A stretch of 16,886 bases of DNA, taken from positions 1 through 16,886 of the forward strand of contig JAIPBB010000091.1 of assembly GCA_021739805.1 (NCBI GenBank), read 5' to 3'. Source of the stretch: Saprospiraceae bacterium (GTDB taxonomy: Bacteria; Bacteroidota; Bacteroidia; Bacteroidales; JAIPBB01). The number at the start of each line of letters is the position of its first letter. The stretch's first letter is position 1. Positions 15,256 to 16,886 of the stretch are shown piece after piece. Below the pieces are notes generated by a model. It had not been told where the DNA came from and made no database searches. It saw only the letters and a program-made list of their open reading frames with translations. A program made the position numbers and the translations under genes.

Positions 15256-16458
15256 ATGCTTACAGAAGAAAGACTCAGGGAAATACTTAAGGATAATCTT
15301 AAGCTTAATCCTTTAAAAGAAATTATTCAAAGAGAAATAGAAATCCCTTTAAACAGCGATAGAATAGTTGTCGTTAGCGGTATTAGAAGATGTGGCAAAA
15401 GTACTCTGCTTAAATATACACTAAATAAGTATGATTCGGTGTTTTTTTTGAATTTTGAAGACATCAGGCTTAATGGGTTTGATGCTAGTGATTTTCAAAA
15501 GCTTGAGCAAATAGCAATTATTGAAAATATTAAGTTCTTAGTTTTCGATGAAATTCAAAATATTCCCAATTGGGAAAAATTCGTACGTTCATCACACGAC
15601 AAAGGATTTCAAATATTTATTACTGGTTCTAATGCGTCTTTACTAAGCCGTGAACTTGGTACAAGATTGACAGGAAGACATCTTCAACTTGAGCTTTTTC
15701 CTTTTAGTTATAAAGAGTATTTAACACTGAAATCACAAACAGCAAATGTTGAAAGTTTTACTTGCTATTTGAAGCAAGGGGGCTTTCCTGAATTTCTAAT
15801 ATCAGAAGATGAAGACTACCTTCGATCCCTGGCTAGAGATGTAGTTATCCGGGATATAGCAGTTAGGCGTAATATTAAAAATGATCACATATTATTAAGG
15901 CTTATTTCTAATTTGTTTAGCAATATTGGTAAGGAAATCAGTTTTAATAATATTACAAAAATCATTGGGATAAAATCAGTAAGGACTACTATCGATTATT
16001 GTGATTATTTGAAAGAAAGTTACTTGATTGATTTACTTCCCAGATTCTCGTTTTCAATAAAACAGCAACAGAACAATCCAAAAAAAGTGTATGCAATCGA
16101 CACAGCAATGGGAAAGTCAATCAGTTTATCCTTTAGTGAAGATTCAGGCAGGATGCTAGAGAACACAGTATTCCTTATGTTGAAGAATGTTTATAGTGAT
16201 ATTCTTTACTATAAAGACGAATCTTCTGAGTGTGATTTTTTGGTGAGAAAAGCCAATAAAATAGTTTTAGCTGTTCAGGTATGCTGGCATTTAACATCCG
16301 AAAATCTTGAAAGAGAATTAAAGGGATTGAAAAATGCTATGCGTACATGTTCTGTGAAAAATGGCTTTATAATAACTATGGAACAGGATGAAAAATTTGG
16401 CGATATAAAAGCAATCCCTGCCTGGAAATTTGATATTAAAAGCTTAAATATACCCTAA
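15256..16458 (+). CDS. AAA-family ATPase with C-terminal DUF4143 domain
   Basis: A 400-residue cytoplasmic protein. The N-terminal AAA_14-type ATPase has Walker A GIRRCGKST (42-50), Walker B FLVFDEIQ (Asp98-Glu99) and sensor-like FITGSNA (121-127). The SRELGTRLTGRHLQLELFPFSYKEY block (about 131-155) and YLKQGGFPEF (171-180) are hallmarks of this family. The DUF4143 half (about 200-365) has the restriction-endonuclease-like stretch SSECDFLVR...VLAVQVCW; Asp327 is present but the usual E-x-K is Gln-Val-Cys (341-343), so nuclease activity is doubtful. The family is common and often multicopy in Bacteroidota; its cellular role is not established. I chose the ATG at 15256 because upstream codons lie in the promoter. 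It lies between the intact and truncated NifX-like copies and has dyad operators, suggesting an accessory, regulated gene. Confidence 0.9.
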   Translation: MLTEERLREILKDNLKLNPLKEIIQREIEIPLNSDRIVVVSGIRRCGKSTLLKYTLNKYDSVFFLNFEDIRLNGFDASDFQKLEQIAIIENIKFLVFDEIQNIPNWEKFVRSSHDKGFQIFITGSNASLLSRELGTRLTGRHLQLELFPFSYKEYLTLKSQTANVESFTCYLKQGGFPEFLISEDEDYLRSLARDVVIRDIAVRRNIKNDHILLRLISNLFSNIGKEISFNNITKIIGIKSVRTTIDYCDYLKESYLIDLLPRFSFSIKQQQNNPKKVYAIDTAMGKSISLSFSEDSGRMLENTVFLMLKNVYSDILYYKDESSECDFLVRKANKIVLAVQVCWHLTSENLERELKGLKNAMRTCSVKNGFIITMEQDEKFGDIKAIPAWKFDIKSLNIP

Positions 16459-16462
16459 TAAT

Positions 16463-16477
16463 AAAAGCTGCTTTTTT
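16463..16477 (+). terminator. Weak terminator of the ATPase gene
   Basis: AAAAG and CTTTT form a 5-bp stem around a CTG loop, continuing into a T-run, 5 bp after the stop codon. The stem is short and AT-rich, so efficiency is uncertain. Confidence 0.4.
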
Positions 16478-16492
16478 AATAATATTAATTGA

Positions 16493-16550
16493 TAGTGTCT
16501 TAAGAAAACCCGACAGATTTTGATTTTAAGTAGTTTTCTTGCAGACACTA
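16493..16550. mobile_element. 58-bp element with inverted ends (MITE or IS-end remnant)
   Basis: The left end TAGTGTCTTAAGAAAAC (16493-16509) and the reverse complement of the right end, TAGTGTCTGCAAGAAAAC (16533-16550), match except for a short TA/GCA difference. About 23 bp lie between the arms, so it can form a long hairpin. It could be a miniature transposable element, or the two ends of an insertion sequence with the middle deleted. I cannot assign an IS family. It ends exactly where homology to the NifX-like gene begins. Confidence 0.5.
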
Positions 16551-16715
16551 ATTATGTTTAATCACTATGGAATTCAGGTTGCCAGAGGTTGCAGCGGAGA
16601 CGTAAATGAATTAGTTAATGCTTTTCTGGATGAAAAAATCGTTGACTCCGGAACACTATTTAGTGGACATGGTCACGGCCATGAACATGAACACGGACAT
16701 CAATGTAATCATTAG
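16551..16715 (+). pseudogene. 5'-truncated second copy of the NifX-like gene
   Basis: The segment matches 14921-15079 from about codon 75 to the stop codon. The well-conserved part (from ATGGAATTCAGG onward) differs by about nine substitutions plus one 6-bp in-frame insertion that adds His-Glu to the tail. An in-frame ATG at 16554 aligns with Met76 and leaves an open frame of 53 codons ending at TAG 16713-16715. Cys111 of the intact protein is Phe here. The N-terminal half with the HFGHC and CGC motifs is absent, so a functional cluster-binding protein is unlikely. Homology fades within the first ~15 bp and begins at the edge of the inverted-end element. It may be a tandem paralogue truncated by insertion or deletion, or a partial duplication. 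Confidence 0.85.
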
Positions 16716-16886
16716 TTTTTTTTTTGAAAGCCTGATTTAATTTGGCAAAATTTTATTTTGATGGGCTGGGAAATTTTATTTAGTACTTTATTGTAAAACC
16801 AGATTAAATGTGAGTTAATTTCTTTTTGAAATTAATAACAAAGTTTATATAAACATTGAATAATCCTGAAGGGATTAAATATGAAT
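16716..16886. other. Non-coding tail: degraded terminator and AT hairpins
   Basis: About 16728-16745 still matches the left arm of the NifX-like terminator (GAAAGCCTGATTTAATTT), but the right arm is eroded, so the hairpin is lost. Three structures follow: a perfect 8-bp stem TTAATTTC/GAAATTAA (16815-16835), the palindrome GTTTATATAAAC (16843-16854), and the stem TAATCC/GGATTA (16861-16877) at the window edge. That last stem, with the following AAATATGAAT, resembles the start of dispersed repeats I associate with Bacteroidales genomes. No gene is visible. Confidence 0.4.

Noticed and set aside
15256..16458. ATPase as part of a defence or toxin-antitoxin system
   Set aside because: No partner toxin, nuclease or methylase gene is adjacent; only the family and the dyad operators are visible, which is not enough for a defence call.

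Overview
The window looks like a chromosomal stretch of an AT-rich, probably anaerobic member of the Bacteroidota, most plausibly Bacteroidales-like. Three things support this: most genes are preceded by the Bacteroidota-type -7 element TAnnTTTG (near-perfect or perfect at six places) with A-rich leaders and no Shine-Dalgarno; two large secreted proteins end in type IX secretion (T9SS) sorting domains; and the gene set (MeaB, gingipain-like C25 peptidases, TPR-PD40-OmpA protein, small NifX/MTH1175-type iron-sulfur protein, DUF4143 ATPase) is typical of that phylum. No rRNA, tRNA or CRISPR array was seen.

Layout. 1-180: possible decayed 3' end of a gene. 195-956 (-): GNAT acetyltransferase with a YoaP-type C-terminal domain. 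966-1389: AT-rich intergenic DNA with two opposite-facing promoter elements. 1390-2211 (+): class I SAM methyltransferase whose stop codon lies inside a heptanucleotide tandem repeat. 2184-2460: three abutting repeat blocks. 2463-4194 (-): a two-gene unit, a periplasmic thioredoxin-like protein followed, with a 20-nt overlap, by the GTPase MeaB. 4195-4470: divergent promoter region.

4471-11426 (+): the centrepiece, two tandem C25 (gingipain-family) cysteine peptidases 26 nt apart. Both have a signal peptide, propeptide, His/Cys catalytic domain, Ig-like domains, a MAM/jelly-roll-like module and a T9SS sorting domain. The catalytic domains differ clearly while the C-terminal modules are much closer. 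The downstream one keeps the Asp expected for Arg specificity; the upstream one does not. 11764-14550 (+): a separately promoted envelope protein (TPR, PD40 propeller, OmpA peptidoglycan-binding domain) with an unusual extra C-terminal beta-rich domain. It resembles T9SS-associated PorE plus an extension and may act at the same cell surface that exports the peptidases, but that link is inference.

14699-16886: a small rearranged region. An intact NifX-like gene with a strong terminator is followed by an AAA ATPase/DUF4143 gene whose promoter carries two tandem palindromes, then a 58-bp element with inverted ends, then a 5'-truncated second copy of the NifX-like gene (about 94% identical over its conserved part). 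The most interesting points are the diverged protease pair, this truncated-duplicate/ATPase arrangement with its dyad operators, and the OmpA protein with the extra C-terminal domain. I did not find a clearly new multi-gene system.
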